From: Tubulanus polymorphus
Lineage: Eukaryota > Nemertea > Palaeonemertea > Tubulaniformes > Tubulanidae
Assembly: GCF_964204645.1 (NCBI RefSeq)
Contig: NC_134034.1
Span: forward strand, 2,760,072 to 2,824,071
DNA length: 64,000 bases
Reading direction: 5' to 3'
Shown here: one piece after another, positions 1 through 10,183 of the stretch
How the letters are laid out: each line of letters starts with the position of its first letter
Numbering within the stretch: position 1 is the first letter of the stretch
The notes under the pieces: model-generated
Database searches by the model: none
The model's input: the letters and a program-made list of their open reading frames with translations, nothing else
What the model was told of the DNA's origin: nothing
Made by a program: the position numbers and the translations under genes

Positions 1-188
1 CATCTCGCTTTATTACTATATCACCGCCACTATACAAATTCTACACTGAAAACATCGATTTCAAAAATTTATCTTTTCAGTGACGTATAGAACTAGAATA
101 TATATGAATATTTGATAGCACGAGACATTTTCTAGCAAGTTTTGTCACAGATATGATTATAGACCCGAGCCGCCAGTGAACAGCCGTC

Positions 189-209
189 TGACGTCAGACT
201 CAGTGACGT
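189..209 (+). promoter_or_regulatory. CRE-like palindrome plus half-site upstream of GPCR 1
   Basis: A full TGACGTCA palindrome at 189-196 is followed by a TGACGT half-site at 204-209, about 20-40 bases before the ATG. TGACGTCA is the established binding site of CREB/ATF factors. The same block is present upstream of GPCR 2, and a degraded version lies upstream of the inverted GPCR 3, which suggests it belongs to the ancestral gene. Function is inferred, and the closeness to the start codon means it may lie in the 5' UTR. Confidence 0.5.
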
Positions 210-230
210 CTGCGCTGCGCTGATCATAAC

Positions 231-1484
231 ATGAATCAGTCGACCGAAGTTTCCTCTCTGGAATTTGTGAGCAATCTCACTACAACCGGCAGTTATACAA
301 CTACAACTCGTCGTCAGTATTCACTCACAGATGCGTTCTTTGCATTCCTTTCGTATACTAGCAATGGAAACCATTACACGAGAATATTGCTGGTGCATCC
401 TATAGGAAATGTGTTCAATTTTCTAACTATATGTTTACTGATAAAATGTCGGAGAAGTCAGTCGATTCGTTACACGTTCCCCTGTCTGATGACTATCGCG
501 TTTGCAGATCAAACTGTTCTTATGTATCATTTGATTCGTGATTACTCCCAAGTTATGATCGGATTCCTCTACAGAATTGGATTGAACAAATGTGTCATAT
601 TTTTCATGTCATTCACTGACGTCAGAAAACGGTGTCCGTATATTTACTATTTCTACTACTATTTTGAGTATCTTCCCGAAAGGTTGGTTCCGGGGTGTTT
701 CTGCGAGGCCCTGTTCTACCGCCCAGCAATTGCTGTATCAAACTACACAGTTCTAGTGATCGCTATCGAGAGATTTGTAGCGATTCGTTTTCCTTTCTTT
801 CACATGAAACATTTCACCGTTCAGACGCGTAAAATGGCGGTTGTTGCCGTGTTGCTGTGGGCTTATATTCAAGGAGTTTACGATATTATTTCGTCCAGTA
901 ATATTCGCCTCGAAGAACGTAAAAGATTCAGACGCAATGAAACCATACTCGAATGGAAATGTAATTATCCGAGTTTTCTGCACGGATATGGACGGAAAGG
1001 TTACGTTTTTTCATTTCTTGATCCTTTTTTCACAGATATGCTACCATGTTTTCTAATAGTTATATTGTCAGTAATAACTGCTGTATCACGTAATAAGATA
1101 TCTGACCTGACAGCGATGAGGAGAACAGATCGTCATCAATCTTCAGCTAGTAAAACTCTTCTTATTGTTGTTTTTTCGTTCATAGTGCTTGTTTTACCGA
1201 GTGCCACATGCAGTTTATTATTTTACCTCAATAGATTTATAGCTAGTATTTTCTCGGCTGCTGGTGAAAGCTCCGCGTACCTAGTGACGTACTACACGCT
1301 TGTTCCCATGCATCAATTAGAGAGGTGGTTATTAATATTCCGGCAATCAGTTTTCTGTGTAAACTTTTTCATATACGTAGGAACCATTCCAGTTTTCCGA
1401 AAACAATTCATTCACTTATTCACCTGTTCGAAACGAGCAAATTCAATCGAGAAAAAAATGAAACAGAAAATGCATCAGGTGTGA
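231..1484 (+). CDS. Orphan class A (rhodopsin-like) GPCR, paralogue 1
   Basis: Intronless, 417 aa. It is predicted to be a seven-helix plasma-membrane receptor; no ligand can be assigned. An N-terminal tail with NLT and NQS-type glycosylation sites precedes TM1 (about 53-75, with the GN pair), TM2 (about 81-101, IAFAD with the conserved Asp near 93), TM3 ending in IAIERF (the DRY position, about 179-182), TM4 with LLW, TM5 with the conserved Pro in MLPCF, TM6 with LVLP but no CWxP, and TM7 with NFFIY in place of NPxxY followed by a basic helix 8 (FRKQF). The TM2-TM3 loop is unusually long, about 50 residues and cysteine-containing. The start ATG is shared by all three paralogues (MNQ). An AATAAA lies at 1805-1810. 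The arrangement resembles lineage-expanded peptide or chemosensory-type receptors of lophotrochozoans; subfamily is not certain. Confidence 0.93.
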   Translation: MNQSTEVSSLEFVSNLTTTGSYTTTTRRQYSLTDAFFAFLSYTSNGNHYTRILLVHPIGNVFNFLTICLLIKCRRSQSIRYTFPCLMTIAFADQTVLMYHLIRDYSQVMIGFLYRIGLNKCVIFFMSFTDVRKRCPYIYYFYYYFEYLPERLVPGCFCEALFYRPAIAVSNYTVLVIAIERFVAIRFPFFHMKHFTVQTRKMAVVAVLLWAYIQGVYDIISSSNIRLEERKRFRRNETILEWKCNYPSFLHGYGRKGYVFSFLDPFFTDMLPCFLIVILSVITAVSRNKISDLTAMRRTDRHQSSASKTLLIVVFSFIVLVLPSATCSLLFYLNRFIASIFSAAGESSAYLVTYYTLVPMHQLERWLLIFRQSVFCVNFFIYVGTIPVFRKQFIHLFTCSKRANSIEKKMKQKMHQV

Positions 1485-2645
1485 AGTTAGTTCGACGACG
1501 GGCGAATTGACGACCGACGAAGTTCATTTGTCTCAAAGTCAAACGCAAAGCTAATATTCGAGCCACACTAATTATACCCGCGGTAAACTTATCGAGTGAT
1601 ACATCAAATTTCCTATATCGGTTACAGCTGCTCACGACCCCGGTCCAAAATTCAAAATTCGCGCGAAGAAAAGAACGGATATCAAACCGCTATGGAAATA
1701 TCATTTCTCGCGGTCTTGGAGCCTAAAATGTATTTCATGCACACGCCCGCTGATTGGGTGAGAAGACCTACTTATATTTAACTTTTTCGTTCGAGAACAA
1801 TCTAAATAAAGTTATCTGCACCCAACCGTATGATAGATCATTAAATGAATTGAAAAAAAAACTAAATGAACTTATTTTGAAGCGTTTTCACCTGAACCGA
1901 CAACATGAATCCGAGTTGTATCGGGAATCCGAAATCAAACCAAACAGGAAAATACGGGTCAAACGTATTAGTCGGGCACCAGAATGCCAAAAAGAGGTGT
2001 CTGTCTAGAAATGCATAGCAGGTTCTTTCAACAAAAATACCATACTGACAAATTAGGTATTTTTTAACATTAGACCTAAAATTCATTGGTCCAATGAAAT
2101 AAATATCCTCATTATTGGTATTGTCAACTAATTTTAGTTTTGTCATCGTTAGCGTTTGAATCTCGCTCTAAAAAGAGTGCAGTTTTTAGCCGATTTTCGT
2201 ATTTCGAATTACTTCATTCAATCAAGCTCTCGTCGTGGCACGATTAGATTCCCTGGTTAAACTGATTCGCGGTTGTGAACCAGGCGTCGAAAAATTATCT
2301 GAAACTTCTAATTCGAATTAGCCAATAAACCCGAATTAGAGGCTTAATCCTCGTACCGGGTCCAGGAGTGCAATTTAGTCAATGTGCCAGTTGGGGATTG
2401 ATTTTCAGTTAGGTTAGGATCTACCAGGTGATTGGACGGGAATGATAATTGGGGTTTAGCTGAATGCTCATATAACCCTAGATAACTTGCGAGCTGTTTC
2501 GAGATCCGGGCTTCACGCTGGTAATTCGGCAGTTTATGGAGGGCGCTCGAGAATCTGACTCGAGCGAACGGTCGTCGCATTTCTCAACGATAGATTTTGT
2601 ACAGAAATTTTGCTAACTGAACACAACTTGAAAATGTTGGTTCAA
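1485..2645. other. Intergenic, 3' flank of GPCR 1
   Basis: The first 575 bases belong to the duplicated unit and hold a candidate polyadenylation signal at 1805-1810. The rest (2061-2645) is single-copy in this window. I see no coding sequence or named repeat in it. Confidence 0.7.
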
Positions 2646-2833
2646 CATCTCGCTCTATTACTATATCACCGCCACTATACGAATTCTACACTGAAAACAT
2701 CGATTTAAAAAATTCATCTTTTCAGTGACGCATAGAACTAGAATATATATGAATATTTGATAGTACGAGACATTTTCTAGCAAGTTTTGTCACAGATATG
2801 ATTATAGACCCGAGCCGCCAGTGAACAGCCGTC

Positions 2834-2854
2834 TGACGTCAGACTCAGTGACGT
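2834..2854 (+). promoter_or_regulatory. CRE-like palindrome plus half-site upstream of GPCR 2
   Basis: TGACGTCA at 2834-2841 and a TGACGT half-site at 2849-2854 sit at the same distance from the ATG as in copy 1. The block is unchanged between the copies although the receptors have diverged. Confidence 0.5.
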
Positions 2855-2875
2855 CTGCGCTGCGCTGATCATAAC

Positions 2876-4129
2876 ATGAATCAGTTGAATGCAGTTACTT
2901 CACTTGAACTTGTGAACAATTTCACCTCAACCGGCAGTTATACAACTACAACTCGTCGTCAGTATTCACTCAGAGATGCGTTCTTTAGATTCATATCATA
3001 TACCAGCAGTGGAAACCATTACACGAGAATATTGCTGGTGCATCCTATAGGAAATGTGTTCAATTTTCTAACTATATGCTTACTGATAAAATGTCGGAGA
3101 AGTCAGTCGGTTCGTTTCACGTTCCCCTATCTGATGACTATCGCGATCACTGATCAAACTGTTCTTATGTATCATTTTATTCGTGATTACTCCCAAGTTA
3201 TGATCGGATTCCTCTACAGAATCGGATTGAACAAATGTGTCATATTTTTCATGTCACTCACTAACGTCAGAAAACGGTGTCCGTATATTTACTATTTCTA
3301 TTACTATTTTGAGTATCTTCCCGAAAGGTTGGTTCCGTGGTGTTTCTACGAGTCCTTGTTCTACTTTCCAGCAATTATTGTATCAAACTACACAGTTCTA
3401 GTGATCGCTATCGAGAGATTTGTAGCGATTCGTTTTCCTTTCTTTCACATGAAACATTTCACCGTTCAAAGGCGTAAAATGGCGCTAGTTGCCGTGTTGC
3501 TGTGGGCTTATATTATAGGAGTTTACAACATTATTTCATTCAGTAATATTCGCTTCGAAGATCGTAAAAGATACAGACGCAATGAAACCATTCACGAATG
3601 GAAATGTACTAATCCAAGTTTTCTGCTCGGATATGGACGGATTAGTCGCATTTTTTCATTTCTTGATCCTTTTTTCACAGATATGCTACCATGTTTTCTA
3701 ATAGTTATATTCTCAGTAATAACTGCTGTATCACGTGATAAGATATCTGACCTGACAGCGATGAGGAGAACAGATCGTCATCAATCTTCAGCTAGTAAAA
3801 CTCTTCTTATTGTTGTTTTTTCGTTTATAGTGCTTGTTTTACCGAGTGCCACATGCAGTTTATTATTTTACCTCAATAGATTTATAGCTAGTATTTTCTC
3901 GGCTGCTGGTGAAAGCTCCGCGTACCTAGTGACGTACTACACGCTTGGTCCCATGCATGACTTAGAGAGGTGGTTATACATATTCCGGCAATCAGTTTTC
4001 TGTGTAAACTTTTTCATATACGTAGGAACCATTCCAGTTTTCCGAAAACAATTCATCCAATTATTCACCTGTTCGAAACGAGCAAATTCAATCGAGAAAA
4101 AAATGAAAAACAAAGTGCATCAGGTGTGA
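2876..4129 (+). CDS. Orphan class A GPCR, paralogue 2
   Basis: Intronless, 417 aa, collinear with the receptor at 231-1484 and the same length. Differences cluster in the N-terminal tail (residues 4-20), in TM2 (ITDQ for FADQ), around the TM3 cysteine (VPWCFYESLF for VPGCFCEALF), and in the second extracellular loop (about 215-250). The cytoplasmic third loop, TM6 and TM7 are almost unchanged. It keeps IAIERF at the DRY position, LVLP in TM6 and NFFIY in TM7. Change concentrated in extracellular and outer-helix positions would fit ligand-specificity divergence after duplication, but I did not compute substitution rates. In this copy the AATAAA signal (5156-5161) lies about 1 kb downstream because of an intervening AAT tract. 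Confidence 0.93.
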   Translation: MNQLNAVTSLELVNNFTSTGSYTTTTRRQYSLRDAFFRFISYTSSGNHYTRILLVHPIGNVFNFLTICLLIKCRRSQSVRFTFPYLMTIAITDQTVLMYHFIRDYSQVMIGFLYRIGLNKCVIFFMSLTNVRKRCPYIYYFYYYFEYLPERLVPWCFYESLFYFPAIIVSNYTVLVIAIERFVAIRFPFFHMKHFTVQRRKMALVAVLLWAYIIGVYNIISFSNIRFEDRKRYRRNETIHEWKCTNPSFLLGYGRISRIFSFLDPFFTDMLPCFLIVIFSVITAVSRDKISDLTAMRRTDRHQSSASKTLLIVVFSFIVLVLPSATCSLLFYLNRFIASIFSAAGESSAYLVTYYTLGPMHDLERWLYIFRQSVFCVNFFIYVGTIPVFRKQFIQLFTCSKRANSIEKKMKNKVHQV

Positions 4130-4378
4130 AAGTAAGTTCGACGACGGACGAATTGACGACCGACGAAGTTCATTTGTCTCAAAGTCAAACGCAAAGCTAA
4201 TATTCGAGCCACACTAATTATACCCGCGGTAAACTTATCGAGTGATATATCAATTTTCCTATATCGGTTACAGCTACTCATGACCCCGGTCCAAAATTCA
4301 AAATTCGCGCGAAGAAAAGAACGGATATCAAACCGCTATGGAAATATCATTTCTCGCGGTCTTGGAGCCTAAAATGTA

Positions 4379-4933
<555 letters not shown>

Positions 4934-5093
4934 CTTCATTTATCTAAGCATAATAAACTGCATAGGCCTACAATTAATTTAAACATTATAATGGCAATCG
5001 ATGCATTAGAGAGGACGTCGACAAGCCTAGTGGCTGAACTGATAGAAGAGGCCGATGCCCTTAAACAATGACTGATAATGACAGTAACATGGA
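4934..5093 (-). mobile_element. Short retroelement 3' end (SINE/LINE-like), minus strand
   Basis: About 160 bases absent from copy 1 of the duplication. Read on the minus strand the sequence ends in GATAAATGAAG followed by (ATT)n, the layout of a non-LTR or SINE 3' end with a simple-repeat tail. Similar AAATAAAGATTATTATT ends occur on the plus strand at 21150, 26485 and 30270. Class is not certain. Confidence 0.55.
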
Positions 5094-5474
5094 CACGCCC
5101 GCTGATTGGGTGATAAAATCTACTAATATTTAACTTTCTCGTTCGAAAACACTATAATAAAGTTATCTGCACCCAACCGTATGATAGATCATTAAATAAA
5201 TTGGAAAAAAAAACTAAATGAACTTATTTTGAAGCGTTTTCACCTGAACCGACAACATGAATCCGAGTTGTATCGGGAATCCGACACATCAAACCAACCT
5301 TCACAGCCGCCACACCGACTGATGAATGAATGAATGAATTTTATTTGCAAAATAAATTGTTACAAAAAATATCGACACGATATACATTATATTCAGAGTA
5401 ACAATATATAGTGCGAGGAGTAAGGAGAAGTCAAAAGTTGACTTATACGAGTCCTTACCCCTCGGTCAACAACT

Positions 5475-5895
5475 GATATAATTATCAATCTAAGTGTAGA
5501 GTTAACAAATAAAAGCCCACAGTAGATGTGTAGAAATGTTTATTTTCTGACAGTTCCGAGGTTACTTCTTAAGAAACCTCTTTTTTAGTTTCATCAGAGA
5601 AACCAAAAAAAAAACAATTAGAAAAAGTTTTTGTTTCCCGGATGATTGGGTTTAGAACTCACTCCGAAACTATGGAAAAAATAAACGTGTCTATATATCT
5701 ACTGTGGGGTTTTATTCGTGAAATATATTCATTTTGTCATCGACCGACTCAAAAACGAAGATGGTTTTAGAGTCCATGATTTTGTGGACTGGAAGAAATG
5801 GTCCAAAAACCACAATAGGAATTTAGTGCCAGTCCAGTCTTTAGAATTGGCGCGGCGTGGCTACGCGCTCGCCTAACCGGAAACCAAAACATGCC
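5475..5895 (-). mobile_element. Nested insertion with long target duplication, possibly Penelope-like
   Basis: About 420 bases are bounded by a direct repeat of roughly 28 bases (begins ACGAGTCCTTACCCCTCGGT; copies at about 5446-5474 and 5896-5924), which reads as a target-site duplication. On the minus strand it contains CTGATGA at 5591-5597 followed by CCTCGGAAC near 5551-5561, similar to the hammerhead-like ends seen elsewhere in this window. Penelope-like assignment is an inference from that motif only. Confidence 0.5.
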
Positions 5896-5944
5896 TTATA
5901 CGAGTCCTTACCCCTCGGTCAACAATCACACTCATATGCACTCA

Positions 5945-6217
5945 TCACTTACACACACACGCACATTCGTTACAAGGATCACCCTTTACATATCTAAACA
6001 GATAAAATGGCGGCCACGTTGCGGGCATCAGTATCTTGCGACCAAATAATTGGTAAAGCATTTTTTTAAAGTAAGGACGTGATTTCGAAGATTTGAGTTT
6101 TCTGGGAAGGGAGTTCCAGGATCTTGCACGTTGGATTTTTAATGATTTCATTCTAAAGTTAGATTTCGCATATTCCACTTTTGAATTTAGTGGGCGACGA
6201 GAAGGTCGCCCTGTCAT
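5945..6217 (-). pseudogene. Reverse transcriptase C-terminal remnant of a LINE
   Basis: About 90 codons remain open. They contain SWNSLPRKLKSSKSRPYFKK, the pattern (WNSLP...FKK) found just after the RT domain of many CR1/Jockey-type LINE proteins. The catalytic RT motifs are absent, as expected of a 5'-truncated copy. The reading frame is not a host gene. Confidence 0.7.
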
Positions 6218-6475
6218 GGAGTTTCGAAAACGGTAAAATTCATTGAAAATTGATGGTAAGTTTTGATTAATTTGACTAAAGACAAAATTGTACAGCTGAA
6301 ATTGATGGCTTCAAACCCGAATCTATGATTCCAAACAGGAAAATACGGGTCAAACGTATAAGTCGGGCACCAGAATGCCAAAAAAGGTGTCTAGAAATGC
6401 ATAGCAGGTTCTTTAAACAAAAATACCATACTGACAAATTAGGTATCGTAATTGTATAATGGTCACAATTGATGG

Positions 6476-7426
6476 TTACGAAGTGTTGCAGACGATTTTC
6501 GTACAGAAATAACGACGTATTTCTCGACCAAGTAAAAGATATATGTAAAAGTTTATCGAGTAATTACACAATAGTAATTGACTGAAAACGTCTAAAAGAT
6601 ATTCTTTCCGTTCTGTGGTGATCGGCAGGAAAGCGGTTATAGCGTTTGGAAGTGTACATATCGCAAAAGCGAGTGAAACCGTTACGAGCATTATCGTCGT
6701 CCGTTTCGATTTAGTAGTTTTCTGATCATCAGAAGACAACAACATTCTCGAACCCGTGAACAATTGAATTATTATAACCGAATTCGATGTCAGAATCAAA
6801 GATAAAGGCAGAACGTAAACGTGGACGACAAATGTGATGAAAATTCCAAATTGGTCCGATAACTCGTAGAAACATCCGAATAATTGGTCCGACATTTTCA
6901 TTATCAGCGTCGGATGAATGCCCACCCCAAATACGTTTATCGCGAAAATAATGAAAATGACGAATCTAGCGAATCTCGGTGTACATATCAAACGAGATGT
7001 GAACGGGAAGAGAACAACTGCCGCGCGTTCTAGAGATATCGCTACTATTAACCAGGAACTGCAGGCGCCCGTAGTCGCCATCACAGACTCGTAGATCTGA
7101 CAACTGATCATCGAATTCACCACGAATGTAGCGAGACCGACGCGCAGGAAAACGCACTGTAAAACGGGCATTAGTGCGAAATATATGCCGAACACGAAAT
7201 CACTGACCGACAAAACGATCAGATAGTTAGCGTAAGATAAACCGCGGAATCTGCGACTTATCATTATCAGGAATGTAGCCGAATTCCCGAAAGCTCCGAA
7301 CACAAAGAGCAGGACCAGAACGACCAATGAAAGAGTACGGTAGACGCCGGACTTGTTTGCCAAAGACATGAGGACGATGAAACTGCTATGAGGTCGACCG
7401 AACAACTGCGTTCGAGTTAAGTTCAT
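6476..7426 (-). CDS. Orphan class A GPCR, distinct subfamily
   Basis: Intronless, 316 aa, a compact seven-helix receptor not closely related to the three 417-418 aa paralogues. TM1 has FGAFGNSA (the conserved GN), TM2 has LSVSDFVFG (the conserved Asp), the TM3 start has the disulphide Cys (ISCQIYES), TM3 ends in ISLERA in place of DRY, TM5 has the conserved Pro in YVLPLS, TM6 has ICTLPNAI, and TM7 has INFYIYLLLG, an N-x-x-I-Y form of NPxxY with Phe for Pro. The third cytoplasmic loop is basic (TKSKRTT). This layout is typical of FMRFamide-receptor-like or orphan receptors expanded in lophotrochozoans; the ligand is unknown. The N-terminus is short (about 28 residues before TM1). It reads towards the duplicated GPCR block, whose edge lies 30 bases beyond its stop codon. 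Confidence 0.92.
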   Translation of the reverse strand: MNLTRTQLFGRPHSSFIVLMSLANKSGVYRTLSLVVLVLLFVFGAFGNSATFLIMISRRFRGLSYANYLIVLSVSDFVFGIYFALMPVLQCVFLRVGLATFVVNSMISCQIYESVMATTGACSSWLIVAISLERAAVVLFPFTSRLICTPRFARFVIFIIFAINVFGVGIHPTLIMKMSDQLFGCFYELSDQFGIFITFVVHVYVLPLSLILTSNSVIIIQLFTGSRMLLSSDDQKTTKSKRTTIMLVTVSLAFAICTLPNAITAFLPITTERKEYLLDVFSQLLLCNYSINFYIYLLLGREIRRYFCTKIVCNTS

Positions 7427-7936
7427 GCTGTATGCAGCTTATATTGGAAAATTGATTTAGCGCGAAGAAGTCCGCGTGAATATTAATAAAGTCTTTCTTA
7501 TCGTAGCTTCCTTTCTTTTGTAAAGTTGGAATTACCTGAACGCTGGTCTATTCATAGTAGGCACCAGCGAGGAAACATTTCATCTCAACAAATTTGATTC
7601 AATTCATTTAAATGTTTATCGAGATGTACATATTGCGTAAGACGGTACATAATTGAATATTCAATGATATATTTAAATCTTTTCGCGTCGTAAACGATCG
7701 CTCAGACCTTACCACATTATCCATAGAAATGTGACCTGAAGAGGGACTGCATGAATTATCTATAGTAAACTCACCGGTCGCAGACAGTAGGTGCTGCCTG
7801 ACCCGTTTTTTAAGATACTAACGATGATTGATGATATTGTTGGTATTTCGGTCGAAGATTACACATTTTTTGAAGAAGAAAATTGATCACGTAATCATAG
7901 AACTCGAAATCAAATTGTTTTGCGTACTATGACTTA
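7427..7936. other. Intergenic, upstream of the 316-aa GPCR
   Basis: This is AT-rich single-copy sequence that should hold the promoter of the minus-strand receptor. I see no convincing TATA box, repeat or coding sequence. Confidence 0.6.
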
Positions 7937-8081
7937 GGGCGAACTCTTTTATCAGATCGGAGAATCCGTTTGCCTCCAATCGTACTATCTTATTGGTCAT
8001 GTGACTTTTTGGAGTCTCCGAAACCTCCTTTCTGTCGGAGATTTCGGACGGAGACTTCGGAGGTCATAAAAGAGTACGCCC
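7937..8081. mobile_element. PIF/Harbinger-type MITE, 145 bp
   Basis: Terminal inverted repeats GGGCGAACTCTTTTAT and ATAAAAGAGTACGCCC match with one mismatch and are flanked by TTA on both sides (7934-7936, 8082-8084). A 3-bp TTA/TAA target duplication is the hallmark of PIF/Harbinger. The middle has an inner inverted repeat (CTCCGAAACCTCC / GGAGACTTCGGAGG type). Confidence 0.75.
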
Positions 8082-8337
8082 TTAATGAAGAGATTCGGCA
8101 ACGCAAAACGATATCTCAATATGGCCCGGGTGGTAGAGAAACTAAATTATGACCATTCGTTTTGGAACTCGCTTGCAACGAGTTCGTTTCAACGATTTCG
8201 ATCTGCCGAATTGAACGCGCTTTGCATTTTACCGAAGAAAAAAATCGACCGGAAATCATCTGATGCAGAAGGTAGATTTGTACATAGTTTAAGCCTGTAT
8301 TGAGACGAGCAGATACACAATATCCGCGTACGATAAT

Positions 8338-8460
8338 AACGATATGATATATAATTTACTAATATATAATATAATACAATATAATATACTAGAATAACGA
8401 TATAATATATAATATACTAATATATAATATAATACATTTTAATATACTAGATATATGATA
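8338..8460. repeat. AT-rich TATAATATA low-complexity tract
   Basis: Degenerate repeats of TATAATATAC/TAATATAATAC run through this stretch. They are simple sequence with no coding content. Confidence 0.8.
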
Positions 8461-8538
8461 TACTCTTCTATTCATGTTTCTCGTTTTGGCTGAATTTATT
8501 GTGGGATTTCTCTCGTTTTTAAGCCTGTAAGTTAACAT

Positions 8539-8705
8539 CCTGGGCCCGGTTTCATAGACTGGTATCAAAGTAATCCCTAGGGGTAAATCCTCAATTTGGG
8601 TGACAACCACCATAGTTACAATGAGAAACCATGGTTATAACTGACGAAATTTAAAAATATTCCCAGGGACTATTTTTCTTCCACATCTATGAAACCCAGC
8701 CCAGG
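8539..8705. mobile_element. Foldback MITE, family 1 (GGTTTCATAGA ends)
   Basis: The ends CTGGGCCCGGTTTCATAGA and TCTATGAAACCCAGCCCAG form imperfect inverted repeats. An opposite-orientation copy at 46027-46190 shares the interior (GGTTTCTCATTG / CAATGAGAAACC, CCCTAGGGAT). It directly abuts the GPCR pseudogene. Confidence 0.8.
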
Positions 8706-9022
8706 AGACGAAGAGTTTTACTGGTTGAAAATTGAAGATCCTGTTCGCCGATCAGATCTTTTATAACGTGATACAGCGGTTATTACTGATAATTTAACCA
8801 TAAGAAAACATGGCGAAACCTCTTCGATAAATGCATATAGAAATATAAATGCACCGTGTAAAGATGGATTAACGGATAACTAGGATATCCGCATATCCAC
8901 GTGTGAATGGTTTCATTTCGTCCGTATCTTTCACGACGTTCTACACAAAACGAATATCACTGAATGAAATAATGTCATAAGCTCCTGAAATATAACCCCA
9001 CACGACCGCGGCGGTAGATATA
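8706..9022 (-). pseudogene. GPCR relic related to the 417-418 aa paralogues
   Basis: On the minus strand this stretch aligns by eye with 15057-15380 of the GPCR 3 gene, covering TM4 through the start of TM6. Shared landmarks on the plus strand include AGAGTTTTACTGG, CGGTTATTACTGATAAT, AAACATGGC, TGGTTTCATTTCGTCCGTAT and CATAACCCCACACGAC. The frame is broken by indels and stops, and both ends of the receptor are missing. One edge lies exactly at the MITE at 8539-8705, which therefore probably inserted into or truncated it. It shows that the cluster once held a further minus-strand receptor. Confidence 0.8.
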
Positions 9023-9063
9023 CTTTTTTTTTATCGAGTCAGAATCTTCTCTACGTGTTGTTC

Positions 9064-9177
9064 AGGGCCCAGTTCCACAGTTGTGAGTTAGAGATAACTC
9101 TGAGTTAAAATTAGTTCATTTTCAATGAATTAACTCCGAGTCAAATCATAACTCAGAACTGTGGAACTGGGTCCAGG
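9064..9177. mobile_element. Foldback MITE, family 2 (CCAGTTCCACAGTT ends)
   Basis: The ends GGGCCCAGTTCCACAGTTG and AACTGTGGAACTGGGTCC are inverted repeats, with a second inner pair (GAGTTAGAGATAACTC). A related shorter copy lies at 49626-49702. Confidence 0.8.
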
Positions 9178-10183
9178 TATCCAACGGTGTCAAGTAGCCG
9201 AAACTTGGTGCTTGGTATATATAGACTATTTACATTAATCGGTAAAATGCGTTGAAGTCGGCAAAACCACTTAAAATCCTGTACGTACATTACAGTTAAA
9301 TAAACTGCTCCCAAATTGGCATTAATCATATATGAGTCAGCCTCGATGAAGGTAGAAATGAAAACTATTCTAACGTATTTTGTTGGCATAAGGAAATTCC
9401 AATAATGAACAACGGAATGGAATTTACCGCCTGCAACTAGAATAATTGAACGCATTTCGTCTGCTCACTGCGAGCACTAGCGTGCGTGTTCTATGGTGTT
9501 CCTTATAAAGATCTTTCCATAGATTTTTCCAGATTTCACCGCCGAAAGGTAAAACTGGGGCGACAGTGTTGTTTAACGTCGGCTCATATCGCGGGCATTG
9601 GAGACACAATTCACAGCGAAACCATTAACACCATGGACGTATCTAGTTTACACGTCCACGCTAACACCAACGATTTCCGATTTCCGATTTCAAAATCAAA
9701 CACCCTGTTTCGCTCCCGGCAGGTGTGGTGGGTCTGTGAGGGACACTCAATCGAAAAATCAAACGAAATTTACCAACCAAATAAATAAATAACGGGGACA
9801 ATCCCTATTTTAAGATTTAAAAAAAAAAACACCAATTGGAAACTGTCAAGTGTTTTAATTAGCGGTACACATATCCTGATGGCTGCGCCGACGACCGAAT
9901 TGGCCGTTGTGTCGGGCCACGGCAATCAATGCAGCAATACTATAGCTACGTATATAAGCGATCTAGCGATACTAGCGATATAAAAAAAGCGGAGAAATAT
10001 ATATATATATTTTCTCTCCAAAATGCCAGAACAATACAGGACAAAATGGCGGCTAGCGATTGTATAACGGTTTTTTTCCGTCGCTCCGGTCGACAGGTAT
10101 CATCGATTTATGATATCATGCCGAGCGTTTAGGTACATTTTTCATAAGTCGGCCGTTATATTTCAACCGGAGCTGGTACAGTA
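9178..10183. other. Intergenic, upstream of the secreted-protein gene
   Basis: Short open frames here show no recognisable domain and are not supported. A short (TA)n tract lies near 9994-10008. The 100-200 bases before 10184 should include the 5' UTR and promoter of the gene starting there. Confidence 0.5.

Larger units (their letters stand above)
1..2060 (+). repeat. Tandem segmental duplication, copy 1
   Basis: This segment matches the one starting at 2646 with a constant offset of 2645 bases through promoter, coding sequence and the start of the 3' flank. The match begins at the first base of the window, so the true left edge may lie outside. It ends near 2060, where the two copies stop agreeing after a shared AATTAGGTAT. 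Copy 1 lacks both insertions present in copy 2. Confidence 0.9.
5321..6333 (-). mobile_element. 5'-truncated non-LTR retrotransposon (LINE), minus strand
   Basis: This insertion is absent from copy 1. On the minus strand it starts with a reverse-transcriptase C-terminal remnant (5945-6217) and ends in TTTGCAAATAAAATTCATTC-like repeats (about 5321-5350), a typical LINE 3' tail with a tetranucleotide repeat. It is interrupted by another insertion at about 5475-5895. Confidence 0.7.
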
